Source: Tenodera sinensis (taxonomy: Eukaryota; Arthropoda; Insecta; Mantodea; Mantidae). Taken from it: a stretch of DNA of 64,000 nt. The position numbers and the translations under genes were made by a program. Location of the stretch: the NCBI GenBank assembly GCA_030765045.1, contig CM060963.1:119603735-119667734 (forward strand), written 5' to 3'. Shown here piece after piece: positions 47,568 through 58,344 of this stretch; the stretch's first letter is position 1; each line of letters starts with the position of its first letter. Below the pieces are notes generated by a model. The model was given only the letters and a program-made list of their open reading frames with translations, made no database searches and had not been told where the DNA came from.

Positions 47568-47682
47568 CAAAGGTTAAAAGAAAGATTTTATTTTGTGAGT
47601 AGTGTGATTCCAAAACGAGGCCGCCGACAGAGTTGAGGAAACCTACGAACAAAATAAAATCCTTTTAACCTCTGCATCATAC
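47568..47682. mobile_element. small foldback at the start of the insert in copy N
   Basis: AAAGGTTAAAAGAAAGATTT with TATTTTGTGAGTAG on the left is mirrored by CTACGAACAAAATA and AAATCCTTTTAACCT on the right, around a centre of about 30 bp (GAGGCCGCCGACAGAG). It is a candidate tiny MITE or part of a larger insert. Confidence 0.45.
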
Positions 47683-48167
47683 ACTATTCTTAGAAAGTCC
47701 TCAATATTTACGATATATTATAGATTGTATATAAATATATGGTATTGTTTTACCTTTTTCATGGTCATGATGGTCTTTGGGTAGCGATGTTCATTTGCCT
47801 TGCGTAACATCAGTGTTGGCAATATGCCTTTTACAAAACCATAATGTTCTACATAAGGGAAGAAGTGGAAATAATAAAACGATGAAAATAACGTAACGAA
47901 ATTTAATTAATTAATTAATACTAATAATTATGACCCGCCATTTTAAACAAGCGTGGTGTAACTCAGATTCATTGCTGAGTGGAACTGGGCAATGGTAATA
48001 TTCCACAAGAAACCAACGTTGGTATTATCAGAATGTTAAAAGCTTTTGAGCACTGAGCGAAAGAATTCTCTACTTTTAACACAGTCGTGAACTACTAAAA
48101 GGCCCACCTTTGCTATTGACTGTCTAAGAAGCATTTTTACAAAAAGGTCCTCTGTGCGTGTATTTCT

Positions 48168-48262
48168 GTATATGTATGTATGTATGTATGTTTGTTTGTT
48201 TGTTTGTTTGTTTGTTTGTTTGTTTGTTTGTTTGTGTGCGTGCGTGTGCGTGTGTCTGTCTG
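48168..48262. repeat. (GTAT/GTTT)n and TG tract in copy N
   Basis: Four GTAT units, then about eleven GTTT units, then GTGC/GTGT and CTGT units, at the family's microsatellite place. Confidence 0.95.
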
Positions 48263-49059
48263 TCTGTGAACAGCATAACTCAAAAACGAAAAGTCGGTTA
48301 AAAGCCAAAATTGGTAATTTAAGTGTAATATATTTTAAGGATGCGACACGAAGATTTTCAAGAAAATTCCTCCACCCTAAACTACTCTACATGGAAAAGT
48401 TTTCAAACATTTTGATTTTCTCGAAAATAGCTCTAACGATTTTGATTAAAATGCCATATGTTTCAGATATCTTATGACAAATGAAATGTATATTTGAATT
48501 TTCTGGCTAAAGCCCATGTAGTCCCTTTTACTCTGGATGACATCTGCATAACTGGTAAACAGTAAGAGATAGACCAAATCTAACTATAGGTACCTGCAAA
48601 AAATGTAGATCTCGTTAAACCATACAATTTGTGTCCAAATGAATTTTTTTTTTTATGTGGAGAGAATTATTTCGAAGATATTCCTTGTCATGTGTGTGAG
48701 TTTTGAAATAATTAAACTTTCGTCAAATAAAAGATCATTTTTCATTTTTGTCTTAGCCGTGCAAAGACAACGGAATCTCAAAGCTTTCCAAGATTTGACT
48801 ATGGTTCAAAGCGTACTGTATTCCCATATTCCACGACAAGGAGATAAGCAATAGTTCCTGCAAATATTTATCTCAACTAACACGAAGAAGATAAAGAGTT
48901 TGTAAGAATGGTTAGTGCAAGAGTAGAGCAAGTCATGTGAGTGCAATATATTTTCTTATTAGCAATATTTTGCTCAGTTTTTAGTGTTAATCCTTTTGAA
49001 CATTTTGGTATAAGTCCATCTTACAGTATCTCTGAAGACTATTTAGCACCTTTGGAATG

Positions 49060-49680
49060 GATTTTAACGACTTGATCTTTTGCATTTCTTGGGGTTTTTT
49101 ACGGCTTTCTCCTCAGAGCTCACAACACTTTTATTAAATATATCTCAATGCAGCCGTTATTTATCTTCTATTATGGTTCCGGAGACAATTTTGCGAATAG
49201 TTACTCAAATACATTCCGATTAGTAAACAAAGTAGTGGTGTTTTAAATTTCATCCTAGATAAACCACCAAAAACAGACGATTTATTTACTTTCCTTCTAA
49301 AATTCGTTGAGACTGTTACTTTGCACATTTATATACTTCAAACACAACGGAAACTTTCAATACATTAATACTTGTGAGTTACAAGGTTTTCTGAGCCGTA
49401 TTTTACTCTATTTTTCGGATTGTTCGTTGCTTTTGCGTCTTATTCCCTAAAGTTAGCAACGTTTTCACGTTAACTCAACAAAACAGCTATTTATCCTTTT
49501 TGTGTCCAGACACAAAGTTTTTAATGGTTACTAATCTAGTTCCATTTTATCAACACATTTGCTATGTTTTAATAGTTTCATCCTAGATAAACCACCAAAA
49601 ACGGACGATTTGTGTGCTTTCCTAGTAAAATTCGTTGAGGATCTAGTAGTTTGCATATTTTTTTATTTATTCATGCTCAC
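49060..49680. repeat. diverged tandem duplication, period about 325 bp
   Basis: TTTCATCCTAGATAAACCAC followed by CAAAAACAGACGATTTATT at 49250 recurs at 49577 as the same start, then CAAAAACGGACGATTTGTG. Both are followed by TTTCCT and AAAATTCGTTGAG. Upstream parts also align: CAGCCGTTATTTATC with CAGCTATTTATCC and ATAGTTACTCAAA with ATGGTTACTAATC. Confidence 0.6.
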
Positions 49681-50339
49681 AACAAGCACATTTAAAAGTA
49701 ATAGATATAAATAAAATTAATATACTTATGGTAATGTTTTATGGTTAATTGGTATAGAATTACGCGGACTGCTGTTGACACTGAGATAAGCATGTTTTAC
49801 AATTTACTGTACTGTTACTTAATTATTGCAGAGGAAGTGCTGAATTGGACTCAAAGGCTCGATAGCCACTTTTCCCTGCAAATACCCGTTTTGGAGTTTC
49901 CTGAACCTCCAAAAGCACGTTTAACAAAGATTGTATTGGACTGTGCGCCATTTCGTTAGCAGATATCCCAAACAAAAAAAGCACTGGATAAATATCAAAT
50001 GCTTCATTCAGCTTCACTTTAACGGTGTAATGTGAAGCTTTTCAAGTAATTTCCTCTGTCATACAAAACTTATATGAAAACGTTTAGTTTACGTCAGGTA
50101 AAATAACTTAAACAGTGATAAAGAGGCTCCTAAGCAAAATTAACCTCGCCCAATATAAAATGGGTCGCTAAGAACTATAGCCGTTAAGAAAGCGTCCATA
50201 AATAAAAACAAAATTTCATTTCATTTAATTTTCTCAAAAACAGCTTGAGTAAACAATCTTAAGTCTAAGATATGAAATACGAATGAAATGTGCTTTTTGA
50301 ATTTTATGTGAAGTTCCCTTTATACGTAGTTTACTTTTA
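49681..50339. other. unassigned AT-rich interval
   Basis: Nothing recognised. Confidence 0.45.
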
Positions 50340-50379
50340 AGGGTGTCTCCACGTTTACCCTTTATTCTCATTCTCCATG

Positions 50380-52613
50380 TGTGTCTATAGCCCCAGTCCC
50401 ATTCAACCAATTCCCGCTTATCCGTGCAGATTTGCTAGGTGTTCCAGGCCGACGCCATTTCCTTCTGCCCGATGGAGGCCACTGTAGCGGAACATCTGGC
50501 CCTCTTTGTCATTCATCACTGCAGTGCTCGTCTCAATATTTTCAATCGCCAGTCCTTCCATATCCATTTTGATTCATATCTTCGTTCCTTCTCTTCTCTA
50601 ACTTGGACACTCTGGTAGTCCCCCCCCCCCTTTTATTTTATCCATTTCAACTGCCTGTATCTTGCTTTTTGATCCTCCAGGAAATTCCAGCCTTCTGCCC
50701 CACAAGGTATATTTTCTACTATAACTTGAATAGTTCTGGGTTGTTTATATTGTATTTTTTGTTCTATTCCATAATACTTTATTCAGCATTTTTACCGCAC
50801 CTCTATTCTGCATTATTCTGTAATGTGTATCCACTTTACAATTTCCAGGCTCCTGAAGAACTGGTGCCAAATATTTAAATTGTTTTCGCCGATTTAATTA
50901 TTCCTTGGGGTAGTTTGCGTTTCGCTCATTTCCACAAGGTATTCGGTTTTGCTTAAATTAACTTTCAATCTCCCTACATCAAGGATCCAAGGGGTTTCCT
51001 CACCATAAAGTTCACGTCTTCATGACACCGTGCTATCGTCTTCAAATTGCACCTCGTAGTCTAGCCTCTTCAAGTGGAATTCCCATTTCTAAACACGAAT
51101 CATTCCACTAGTATAGTATCTACTGGATATACACAGGTGTTAAAAGGTGTCTGATGTGCAACAGAAGTTGGGATTGGGCAAACTGACAATAAATATCCCT
51201 ATAAACATATATCCGAAAATAAATCCCTTTTGAGATATGAGCTATTTTACTTGTGTTGAGTATTTACACTAGAGAAAGGACTTCATCCAGCGAATGGACT
51301 GATCAGTGAGGTCAAGTAGCATGGGCTCCCCATTTGCCGAATTTCAATCCATTGGATTTATGGCAATGCAGACATCCAAGAGCGTTGGTGTATGCCAGAC
51401 CCATCGACAATGTGCAATACGTTACAAGAGGGTGTGACCAATGCATGTGCCCAAATCCGAGAGCAGCCAAGTGTGATCAAAAGAGTTCTGTGTTCTTTGA
51501 GAAGAGTGGAGTGTGGAGTTTAAGGGCCCATCGACAACTGGGTCATTTGGGCCTTTTTGAGAAGAGGAGTTGGTGCATGTGTAAGAATGTAACCACATGG
51601 GGCACCTAAATTAGTATCGACATAACATGCAGATGTTACGAGAGGGCAGAATGGCAGGAATCATCACAACCCCTGTTTGGTGTTTATGGCTGCTTATCTA
51701 ACAACTGTTACGTTAACCGTAAAGCGTACATTACAATGCGCTTGTTGGATGAAGTCTATTCTCTAGTGTAAGTACTCAAACACAAGTAAAATGTCTCACA
51801 TCTCAACAGATATTTGTCTTTGGACATGTGTTTATAGGGACATTTATTCTGGTTTGTACCAATTCCAACTGCTGTTACAATATAAGACATTTTTTTTAAA
51901 TACCTAGTGTTTTAAATAGGATGGGAAACATGCTACAACTTTTTATCAAGTCTTTAATTGTTTGAAATGTGCAGGATAGTCTCATTCCTATCTTAACGAC
52001 AGCTGGCAATTCTGATACAACCTCTGAATTAATATTATTAAGAGCAAACTAAGCCACATGCAATTCATTTCCTCCTATAGTTGATGTACGAGAACTGCTT
52101 TCTCTACATCGATGAATATCAAATATATTTCTCTACCTTAAGCATGTTTCCACTTAACTGTCCGAGACTAAATATTTGGTCCATACAACTTCCTCTTATA
52201 CTGAATTCTGCCTGATCCCCCGATATCTTTCCCTCTATTTATTCCTCTAATCTTTAGTTAATAAATAATCCTGCTGAACATCCTATTGATAAAAGACATA
52301 ACACTTACTCCCTTACAAGCACTGCGGTTCCTCTTGCTCCCCTTTTACGTATAACAGAAACAGATGACATATTACAGGCTCCTGGAATTTCATGTCCCTC
52401 AAGGATTCCACTAACTATTTTAGTAATAAACCTTATTAACTGAGGAGCCCTATACTTCCACAGCTGGCCTTGCCAACTTTGACTTTTTTCAATACTTCTG
52501 TAAGATCTTCCATAATGGTTTAAATTCATTGTAACATTGGATACACCTTGTTTACTTTTCCGCACTTCTGTTCTCGAGTAGAAAGTATTAAAATGAGTTT
52601 TCCACTGATGCAT
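50380..52613 (-). pseudogene. reverse transcriptase region of the RTE-like LINE
   Basis: Minus strand, order: WKTHFNTFYS, LWKYRAPQLIRFITKIVSGI and LEGHEIP (before motif A), RGISVMSFINRMFSRII, LIFIDVEKA (motif A, about 52100), CTFQTIKDLIKSCSMFPILF (motif B, about 51915-51975), then the 780-bp mariner insertion. Then GNSTLEEARL or GIPLEEA in the next frame, FEDD at about 51040 (motif C, usually FADD), VGRLKVNLSKTEYLVEMSE (motif D), and NIPCGAEGWNFLEDQ at about 50690. Many stops and frame changes: no activity possible. Confidence 0.72.
51131..51910 (+). mobile_element. mariner-like element with inverted arms of about 165 bp
   Basis: The left arm 51131-51292 and right arm 51739-51910 are inverted repeats: shared ATATCCCTATAAACA or TGTCCCTATAAACACATGTCC, TTTTACTTGTGTTGAGTA or TTTTACTTGTGTTTGAGTAC, and TTACACTAGAGAA with GACTTCATCCA. 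The inside reads APHLPNFNPLDLWQ and ALVYARPIDNVQYVTRGCDQ on plus, a mariner-type C-terminal region (SPDLNPLDFxLWG, then LVYATPVDNxEDLxxRCDQ in the family). No N-terminal half remains, so it was a deletion derivative or could not move itself. It sits inside the LINE reverse transcriptase. Confidence 0.78.
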
Positions 52614-52879
52614 ATTAGAAAATGCAACGCTGCTGAAGGATTATTATTCCTTCTAAAGATAAATAAGGTTATCAATCTTGTGCCGATTTACTATACCGCA
52701 GTACCCAAGGTCCGCATGTCTCATCTTCCATGGGAACCAATTTTTTAACATTTATTTTGGGTTCTCTATACTGCTCTAAATCTTTACAGTCTTTGAACTA
52801 CGCTATTTATTCTAAATAATTTTTTGTGCCTTACTGCTTTCACTGCTCCCTTGGTTATCCAAATTATTCACCCTCCATT

Positions 52880-53870
52880 TTGCTTCTCTCTTCCTTCCTC
52901 TATTATGGATTTTTTAAAGAAATGCATACAGTTATTAGCTTTCCAGTGTTCAATCCTCTAAATATAAATGTTATATTCATTATAACACTTTTCTCTGTTT
53001 TACAAAATTCAGTAAATCCTTGGCCATTGCCGTTCTCTCTATTTTCTCATCAAGGTCCAACGCCTAATTATTAGTTCTCCGTGTCCATTGCAGCTAACTA
53101 TATATTATTAACAACTCGTGTCCATCAAGGCAATTGTCTATAGTTTCTCTTTGCTTTGTCAATTTCTGGGGCACTATTATTTTGGGCATATGCAGTTAAA
53201 ATATTTAAATGCATGTCATATATGCGCACCTTTTATTTTTGTTTGTTTTAATTTATAATATTCTGCCTTTAACATCTGCGGTCAATCGGCGAATTCTTCC
53301 TTTGGAACAATAATTCCCCAAAGACGGTGATGTTCGCTCGTTTACCATGAATATAACTTTGCGTTTCATTGTAGGGGGTTTCTTTATAATCACTAAATCT
53401 ACAAACGCACGCGTTTTCACAATCACTCTCACTTCCAAATTCAAGAAAGAAGTGGCAATAATTCTGGCTAAAGAAAATTTCCACCCTCTAATTGTGAATC
53501 GAACCCGGAACCTCTGGATTTGGAAGGTAGCAACCCACCAGACCATGAAGTCAGTCTATACATACATATTATTGTTTGTATTACTTATTTCGTTATTTCC
53601 TCCCAATTTACTATATTCTGTTTCCCTTTCCTTTTCAAGAGGATAGCAACTATAACTTTTGCCCTTGTTTTTGCAATCCCTCTCCCGAAATAGATACAGT
53701 CATCAACAGGTTTATCATTACATTCCTATTTTTTCTGTAAGTACCATAATATATATTTAAAAATGTATATGTCCTTTACTATTTCTTGATCTTCGCATTA
53801 ACATCCTGAATATTCCAGGTATCAAAAGTCAATGTTCTTTTATGTACTAGCCAGGGTATATTCTGTGTAA
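52880..53870 (-). pseudogene. endonuclease region of the RTE-like LINE, split by a SINE
   Basis: Minus strand. KRTLTFDTWNIQDVNAKIK at about 53845-53785 is the start of an AP-type endonuclease (TWNVQ in the family). DDCIYFGRGIAKTRAKV lies at about 53690-53650. After the SINE, LTAYAQNNSAPEIDKAK (about 53200-53150) matches the AYAP strand, then QWTRRTNN, and LDEKIERTAMAKDLLNFV KQRK in several frames. The catalytic QE-motif and SDH-motif are not clear, so it is decayed. Confidence 0.6.
53255..53556 (-). mobile_element. tRNA-derived SINE (SINE5) inside the LINE
   Basis: Minus strand. A-box-like TGGTCTGGTGGGTTGCTACC near 53550, and the perfect B box GGGTTCGATTC at about 53500, 34 bp downstream, both in a tRNA-like head (AGAGGTTCCGGGTTCG). 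The body follows with AATTTGGAAGTGAGAGTG, GAAACCCCCTACAATG and AACGAGCGAACATCACC. Endonuclease coding sequence continues on each side. Confidence 0.72.
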
Positions 53871-54134
53871 TTCCTCCGGCTGTATCATACTTCTTTTTGA
53901 TATGTAGTAAAAAGCTGTTCTAGAGCGGCAGGGTGCTAGTCGTCTGCCTAACCCCCATATCTGGATGGCCGGACCGTTCTCTTCAGGGTTCCTGTTTGTA
54001 TGTACATACCATAGCGCTCCGGTAATAAGTCCCCACCATACATCACCCAAACGGGCATTCCCCTACTTCCTGTGGGCACACTTCGGGACCAAGTCAATTC
54101 ATGCCTAATGGACTTTCTAAGGGAGACCTTAAGA

Positions 54135-54182
54135 GATGCGCGCGCGCACACAAACACGCACGCGCACACACACACGCACGCG

Positions 54183-54213
<31 letters not shown>

Positions 54214-54217
54214 ACGC
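54135..54217. repeat. (CA)n with CG interruptions
   Basis: CGCGCGCG passing into CACA and CACG units. The histidine/threonine frames here are artefacts. Confidence 0.95.
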
Positions 54218-54309
54218 ATTCATACTTTCATTCATACTTCCAAACCCTGTAGAGGACACGAAAATACCCACCCCCAGCCAGGGTTGCAACCCTGGACCCC
54301 TCACACTTC

Positions 54310-55420
54310 ATGCAGGTGAACTACGGGGGTAGTCGTTGCATACTTTTGTTCATACAAAAGTAGGATTTCGATTTATTTTCCCCAGAAGAAGGAACAGGGT
54401 ATGATTGATAGTTTACAGCAAAACTCATCTTGCATTTTAGCCCAAACTGGTTTAGAAGTTTATGACGAAAGCTTAAGTCTACATTTTTTCTGCTTGACAA
54501 GTGTGCGGGTGTAGTATAATTCGATGTTATTGTGTCTTATGTTCTATTTAAAATATCTCGCTAACAAAGAACCAAAATACTACTATAAATATTGCGTTTC
54601 TTCAAAATGTCACTAGTAAACTACGCTTCAACTTTACAGATTTTAAACACTGTTTTACTTCATTAAAAGCAATTGTTTACTTTTTTTTAATTTTAACTAA
54701 GGTATTCAAAACACGTTTTATTTTCGAACTCTACTATTTATTTTCCTCGTTAGAAGTACAAGACGCTAGTCTTATATTAAATTGGCTAAGTTTTAAAACA
54801 AGAGTTTTCCCTATAGCTAATTATTTTACTGCACTTCTCAATAGTTTCTGTTTACAGCGTGTTTCAGAAGTATGTCCTTTTCTCCTATTCAAACTACAGA
54901 TGAAGCATCGCGTCTGCTCCAGAGGCTCCAGAGGCAGTTCGAGTCGAGCGGGTGGTTTGTGACAACATAATAACATACTCAATTGTTTTGTGTAAATGGT
55001 GGCTCTAGGCGCACGAACGAAATACAAAGGATATTTGTAGGATAGAAAATTCTTTAGGCACCAATTTGAGCAACAGCTAAATATTCACAAGAGAAAGATC
55101 TAAATATGAACAATTTTCATTAGCCTGCATCAATATGAAAATTGGTAGAAATATCAAAATACAAGTGTCTAAACGTATGTACTCGTATATTTGCTTTGGT
55201 TCGTTTGGTCGCACTATGAGCAATGCCTGGGGACACTGAAGTTCTCCTTTCTCTATTTATCCTTCTCCAATAGAGGAGTTACACCCCCTAGACTTACAAG
55301 TGGGCGCCCGGGGTCACAGGTCTGTGGAAGAGCAAACTCTGAATCAGAGACAGTGGCCAGGATGGGTGATCAGCCCCAAGTCTAATACTGGAGTGAGGAA
55401 GGACATCTTATCTACTACTC
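54310..55420. other. unassigned AT-rich interval
   Basis: Nothing recognised. A small palindromic patch around CTCCAGAGGCTCCAGAGGC is at about 54917. Confidence 0.45.
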
Positions 55421-55522
55421 AACATCTACTACTATGTATAGTAAGTAGAGGAAATATTGTATTCCACCCAAACATTCGATGTCGAGATTTCACCGGAAAT
55501 ATATGTTTTTGAGGCCCCCTGA

Positions 55523-55525
<3 letters not shown>

Positions 55526-55573
<48 letters not shown>

Positions 55574-55575
55574 AC
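55526..55575. repeat. A-run and GAAAA tract in copy G
   Basis: About 33 A followed by GAAAA units. It arose inside the copy at its AAAAAAAG site. Confidence 0.95.
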
Positions 55576-56024
55576 CTTTTGAGAAAAAGGTTCCTGCGTG
55601 TGTGTGTTAGTGTCTGTGTGTTTGTGTGTATGTGTGTGTGTTTGTGTGTGTGTCTGTCGGTAGCATAAATCAAAAACGAGAAGTCGGTTAAAAACCAAAG
55701 TTGGTATTTCAGTTTAATGTCATTCAGGGATGCGACACGAAGAATTGGAAGAAAATTGCTTCACTCTAAACTATCCTTTATATGAAAAAGTTTCGAAAAT
55801 GTTATTTCCTCGAACTGACTATAACGATTTTGATTAAAATGACATGTTTAAAATATTTTTATGACAAATAAAATGTATATTTTGAATTTTCTGGCTATAG
55901 CCTATGTATGATGATTGAATAACTGGATGACTTTTGAATAACTCATATACTTAAAGAGACAGACCAAGTATTACTATACAAATATGCACATGATCCTAAA
56001 ATACACAATTTATGTTCATCAAAG

Positions 56025-56157
56025 CATGCAAAGTTAATATTTAAACTCATTGTAAACTTCATGATATGTTTCCTCCTTTTTTTCCTCAATTTTTATTAGT
56101 CGCGATATGACTTTTATGTTGAAGCGACTTCAAATAATAAATAAATTTAAAAAAAAA
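56025..56157 (+). mobile_element. short retroposed fragment in copy G
   Basis: Sequence foreign to the family, with GTCGCGATATGACTTTTATG, TTGAAGCGACTTCAAATAAT and AAATAAATTTAAAAAAAAA. The polyadenylation-like AATAAATAAA and final A-run suggest the 3' end of a LINE or an mRNA copied on plus. No target duplication can be fixed. Confidence 0.4.
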
Positions 56158-56492
56158 TTCTTTTGTGGAGTGAACCATTTCGGAAATATTCCTTGTTATT
56201 TGTGTGAGTTTCGGAAAAACTTTATCTTTCGTCAAATAGAACATCGTTGTTCATTTTTTGTATGTTAGTCGTGCAAAGAGAGCGGAATTTGAAATCTTTA
56301 AAACATTTGACTATCGCTCAAAGCCTGCTGTATTCTAACATTCCCCTTGCACCTACAAGGAAATAAGCAATGACATAATTTCTGCAAATGCTTATCTGAA
56401 CTAACACGAAGAAGATATAGGAACAAGAGTTTGTGAGAATGGTTAGTACAAGATTAGAGAAAGTCATATGAGTGCAACACATCAGATTTTTT

Positions 56493-56830
56493 CAACAAGT
56501 CTCTGCAACAGCTCATACCGCCAGTCTTTCGATGAAAACAATTCAAAGTGTATTTCAGGACGGAATTATTGGTAGAGATGTGTAGTCCCCTCGGTCCCTC
56601 AGCCTAACCCCCTTCGATTTCTATCTCTGGGGTAAATCAAAACATTAAGTGTCCAAGCGAAACGCAGACGCTCTCGAAGAATTACAATAAAATATCCACC
56701 AAGAAATTGCCAGCATTTCTCAACGCGAACTATGGCGATTGATGGATAGTTTCCTAAAGAGGTGCCAAAAGTGTATGTATGGACAACGGCAGTGACTAGT
56801 TTCAGCATCTCCTTTCATAAAGTTGGCAAG
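56493..56830 (+). pseudogene. mariner-like transposase C-terminal fragment
   Basis: The plus strand reads QQVSATAHTASLSMKTIQSV, FQDGIIGRD, then SPRSLSLTPFDFYLWGKSKH, NADALEELQ, NIHQEIASISQRELWRLMDS and FLKRCQKCMYGQRQ. This matches the last third of a mariner-type transposase (QQDGATAHT, PPRSPDLTPCDFFLWG, LEELK, FxKRCQKCI in the family). The catalytic DG of QQDG is VS here and stops interrupt. It begins at the head end of copy G and stops 22 bp before the head of copy H. Confidence 0.75.
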
Positions 56831-56851
56831 TATAGCCTTTGAAACTGGTTT

Positions 56852-57703
56852 AAAAAATCTGATGTATTGCACTCACATGAGTTTCTCTACTCTTGTACTA
56901 ACCATTCTAACAAACTCTTATTCCTATATCTCCATGTTAGTTAAGATAAACATTTGTACAAATTATCTTATCGCTTATGTCCTTGTAGGTGCAAGGGGAA
57001 TATTAGAATACAGAAGGCTTTGTGCGACAGTCAAATCTTTTTGACCTTTGAGATTCCGTTCTCTTTGCACGATTAACATAAAAAAATGAACAACGTTGTT
57101 GCATTTCGCTAAAGTTCTAAGTTTTCCGAAACTCACACACATAACAAGGAATATCTCCGAAATGGTTCACCCTACAAGAAAATTTATTGAGACATAAATT
57201 GTGTATTTTAGCAAGATCTACATTTGTTGTATAGTATAACTTGGTCTATCTCTAACGGTTTACCGGTTATGCAAAAGTGGTCCAGAGTAAATACAACTAC
57301 AGGGGCTATAGCCAGAAAATTCAAGATATACATTTCATTTGTCATCAAAATATCTCAAACATATGACATTTTAATAAAAATCGTTAGAGCCATTTTCAAG
57401 AAAATCAAAATTTTCGAAAAATGTTCCATGTAAAGGATAGTTAAGGTGGGACTATTTTCTTCAAAATCATCGTGTCGCATCCTTAAAAGACATTAAACAT
57501 AAATACCAACTTTGGTTTCTAACCACTTTTCGTTTTTGAGTTATGCTGTTCACAGACACACAGATACACATACGGACCTTTTCCTAAAAAGGCTTTATTT
57601 GAATTCAGGGGTCCTCAAAACATATATTTCCGGTGAAGTCTCGACATCGAATTTTTGGGTTGAATACAATACTTTCTCTACTTACCAGTAGAGAAAGTAA
57701 AAA
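56852..57703 (+). repeat. TCTGATG family copy H (full length, perfect tail hairpin)
   Basis: An A-run, then TCTGATGTATTGCACTCAC, ATGAGTTTCTCTACTC, all central blocks, TTCACAGACACACAGATACA at the microsatellite place (not expanded), GGGGTCCTCAAAACAT, TCTCGACATCG and the tail. The tail hairpin at 57671-57698 is perfect: 12-bp arms ACTTTCTCTACT and AGTAGAGAAAGT around TACC, then AAAAA. With 852 bp it is the least cluttered copy. Confidence 0.93.
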
Positions 57704-58344
57704 TGTATGGTTTCATCGACGCCTTTCTATGACAGCGGCAGACAGGTAAAACACCGCGCAGCTAGTTTCTAAGCTTTTTGTCCCCCGTTAGAAGCAATAT
57801 AGTATTAGAGATTTAAGCACTGCTGTTTAAGAAAGTTGGTTAATAGCCATATATTCCCTGATCCTAAATGTGCTTCAATTTCTAGCTTCTCAGAAGGAGA
57901 AAATGCATACTATTGATGACAGACATCTCGAGGTCTCAGGCCCCACAGCCGAATGAACTCGTCCGTTCTTCTGCACCAAATATTGTGCTTCATAAAACAA
58001 AAGCGCTGTGATGGACAGGGTTTTCATTCCATCGATTCGGGACCCAAAGCTGATTCCAACCGCACAAAGTGGAGGATATTTTACCCCCCACCCTCTGATA
58101 AATGGCTAAATCTAGCCGTGAATGTACAGCCATATAGTAGCGGTCGGAAATGACACACCAGGACGCTATGATTGAAACAATACCCTCTACTATCAGTCTA
58201 CATCTAGAGTCCAAATTACCTACCGCTTTCCTTGAAACGATGTCATCCACTCCGGGCTTGCCCTTATACACAGTCTGAGGGAAATTCCTCACTCAAGAAA
58301 TCATTACATGTTCTTTACCAGCAGAAACACTCTTCACTAAAAAA
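57704..58344. other. unassigned interval
   Basis: A minus-strand frame (57990-58292, 100 residues) has no domain I know. No repeat family member recognised. Confidence 0.4.

Larger units (their letters stand above)
47445..48955 (-). repeat. TCTGATG family copy N, split by about 560 bp
   Basis: Tail at 47445-47556: TTTTT with CCTTCTCTACTATG, ATTGTATTTCACCC, and CCCCCTGAATCC. It resumes at about 48126 with AAGCATTTTTAC, AAAAAGGTCC, the TGTA/TTTG tract, and all further blocks to AGAGTAGAGCAAGTCATGTG at the head. The insert starts with a small foldback (47568-47682). The rest of the insert is unassigned. Confidence 0.8.
50340..54300 (-). mobile_element. RTE-like LINE pseudogene with two nested insertions
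   Basis: Minus strand. Endonuclease pieces lie at 53870 down to 52900, a linker at 52870-52620, and reverse transcriptase from 52613 down to 50930, ending with a C-terminal region to about 50400. A SINE (53255-53556) splits the endonuclease. A mariner-like element (51131-51910) splits the reverse transcriptase between motifs B and C. Clade is inferred from AYAPxNNSAPE-like, LIFIDVEKA and GAEGW motifs typical of the RTE/CFDP2-like group. GC-rich sequence at 53880-54300 may be the 5' part. Confidence 0.7.
55421..56491 (-). repeat. TCTGATG family copy G, with two insertions
   Basis: The tail is on the left: TCTACTACTATGTATAGTAAG, TATTGTATTCCACCC, the GATTTCACCGG block and GAGGCCCCCTGAAT. An A-run (about 55526-55558) then GAAAA units follows where other copies have five to seven A. 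The TG tract is at 55598-55652. Central blocks run to ATACACAATTTATG. About 120 bp foreign sequence ending in an A-run is at 56025-56157. It resumes at TTTTGTGGAGTGAACCATTTC and closes with AGATTAGAGAAAGTCATATG, CATCAG and TTTTTT. Confidence 0.85.

Noticed and set aside
57990..58292. 100-residue minus-strand frame between copies H and P
   Set aside because: No known motif, surrounded by repeats, no splice or promoter support.
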